A stretch of 6,853 nt of DNA from Deltaproteobacteria bacterium (GTDB taxonomy: Bacteria; Desulfobacterota; GWC2-55-46): NCBI GenBank assembly GCA_016218095.1, contig JACREV010000027.1, positions 1-6,853 on the forward strand, given 5' to 3'. Below the pieces are notes generated by a model, which saw only the letters and a program-made list of their open reading frames with translations, was not told the DNA's origin and made no database searches. The first letter of the stretch is position 1, and the number at the start of each line of letters is the position of its first letter. The position numbers and the translations under genes were made by a program. Below, in pieces: positions 6,143 through 6,853 of the stretch.

Positions 6143-6559
6143 ATGGGACACTCAAAGCGGCTTAAAAAAATACTCTTCGTCTGCGTAGGCAACACCTGCC
6201 GGAGCCAGATGGCCGAGGGGTTCGCGAACCACTACGGCAAGGGAAAAATAGATGCGCGTAGCGCGGGCACTTCCGCCGCAGGTGTGGTCAACCGCTACAC
6301 AATTGACGCGATGAAGGAGATAGGCATAGACATCTCGGGGCATGATTCCGTTCAGCTCACGCGAGAGATGATCGAGTGGGCCGATGTAGTCGTGACGCTA
6401 GGTTGTTGTACGGCAGATACGCTATGCCCGGTATCGTACGACGGCAAGAAATACGACTGGAAGGTCGACGACCCGCTCGGGAGGCCCTGGGAGTTCATGC
6501 AGAAGGTCAGGGATTCCATTGGGCAAAAGGTCAGGGAGCTTATAGATGACGAGGGGTGA
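6143..6559 (+). CDS. arsC: Arsenate reductase-like low-molecular-weight phosphatase-family protein
   Basis: Members of this cytoplasmic family either reduce arsenate to arsenite using a cysteine relay or dephosphorylate phosphotyrosine. The 138 residues start with a beta strand and the P-loop CVGNTCR (Cys14 to Arg20, the C-X5-R signature), followed by SQMAEGFA. SAGTSAAGVVN and MKEIGIDISGH are typical of ArsC/LMW-PTP proteins. A redox-type loop, VTLGCCTADTLCP, holds Cys88, Cys89 and Cys95; Cys88 and Cys95 are seven apart, like the Cys82/Cys89 pair of thioredoxin-coupled ArsC. The DDP segment (109-111) would supply the general acid. This loop favours an arsenate reductase over a plain phosphatase, but activity is inferred. 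Start: ATG with AAGG (6133-6136) 6 nt upstream. The nfnB terminator ends just before it and no convincing separate promoter is visible. The last 14 nt overlap the response regulator gene. Confidence 0.8.
   Translation: MGHSKRLKKILFVCVGNTCRSQMAEGFANHYGKGKIDARSAGTSAAGVVNRYTIDAMKEIGIDISGHDSVQLTREMIEWADVVVTLGCCTADTLCPVSYDGKKYDWKVDDPLGRPWEFMQKVRDSIGQKVRELIDDEG
6533..6538 (+). promoter_or_regulatory. Ribosome binding site of the response regulator, inside arsC
   Basis: AGGGAG, within the arsC coding region, lies 7 nt before the ATG at 6546. It fixes the start of the overlapping downstream gene. The nearby GTG at 6556 is out of frame. Confidence 0.7.
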
Positions 6560-6853
6560 GGCCTTCATACTCGTCGTAGACGACGAGCCGGACATACTCC
6601 ACCTCCTCGACTATAACCTCAAGAAGGCTGGGTTCAGGGTGCTCCTGGCCAAGGACGGCCCCGAGGCCATAGAGACGGCGAGGTCTAAAAAGCCCGACCT
6701 CATACTCCTCGATATCATGCTCCCGGACATGGAAGGGACTGAAGTGCTACGGAGACTCAAGGCAAACGAGTCCACCGCGCGCATCCCCGTAATAATGCTT
6801 ACGGCAAAGGGCGAGGAGGTCGACAAGATCGTCGGCTTCGAGCTCGGGGCAGA
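6546..6853 (+). CDS. Response regulator receiver domain, PhoB/OmpR type, 3' end outside window
   Basis: This is the receiver domain of a two-component regulator that is phosphorylated by a sensor kinase. The frame opens at ATG 6546 and stays open to the window edge, giving 102 complete codons. Seen: the opening strand FILVVDDEPDIL with acidic-pocket Asp12 and Asp13, the phosphoacceptor Asp56 in LILLDIMLPDMEG, and Thr86 in IPVIMLTAKGEEVDKIVGFELGA. The conserved lysine of the last receiver strand and any output domain lie beyond the window. The phrase after Thr86 is typical of PhoB/PhoP-like OmpR-family regulators, so a winged-helix DNA-binding domain and a PhoR-like kinase would be expected downstream; that is inference. 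The first 14 nt overlap arsC, with a good ribosome site inside it, so the two genes are probably translated together. ATA dominates the Ile codons (5 of 8), as in the neighbouring genes. Confidence 0.88.
   Translation, partial: MTRGEAFILVVDDEPDILHLLDYNLKKAGFRVLLAKDGPEAIETARSKKPDLILLDIMLPDMEGTEVLRRLKANESTARIPVIMLTAKGEEVDKIVGFELGA

Overview
This GC-rich window carries seven plus-strand genes, packed closely. It reads as an ordinary chromosomal segment of an anaerobic or facultatively anaerobic Gram-negative-type bacterium. Three things suggest this: the order polyprenyl synthetase - dxs - tlyA, which is familiar from Deltaproteobacteria (Desulfobacterota) and relatives; the electron-bifurcating NfnAB pair; and a codon style that favours ATA for Ile and AGG for Arg despite high GC. 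The taxon is an inference from order and style only. No mobile element, CRISPR array, tRNA or rRNA is visible.

Layout. (1) Positions 1-3676 hold an isoprenoid block. First is the 3' part of a short-chain prenyl diphosphate synthase (ispA type, start outside the window). A 171-nt gap with inverted and direct repeats follows, then dxs (first enzyme of the MEP pathway). After 5 nt comes tlyA (S4-domain rRNA 2'-O-methyltransferase), which starts at TTG. Dxs opens the route to IPP/DMAPP and IspA condenses those units; TlyA is a ribosome enzyme that shares the transcript by position. (2) Positions 3682-6125 form a well-delimited transcription unit. It has a strong sigma70-type promoter with an extended -10, then nfnA, a 30-nt gap, nfnB, and a clean intrinsic terminator. 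The two proteins together would make the NADH-dependent reduced ferredoxin:NADP+ oxidoreductase, linking the NADH, NADPH and ferredoxin pools. (3) From 6143 to the window end is a second pair: a low-molecular-weight phosphatase-fold arsenate-reductase-like protein (arsC), overlapped by 14 nt by the start of an OmpR/PhoB-type response regulator that runs off the edge. The overlap implies coupled expression and a possible phosphate/arsenate theme.

I see no undescribed system. The points most worth a second look are the ArsC-like/response-regulator overlap and the terminator directly in front of it, the cysteine-rich redox loop of the ArsC-like protein, the structured gap before dxs together with the dxs start choice, and the SD-less TTG start of tlyA.
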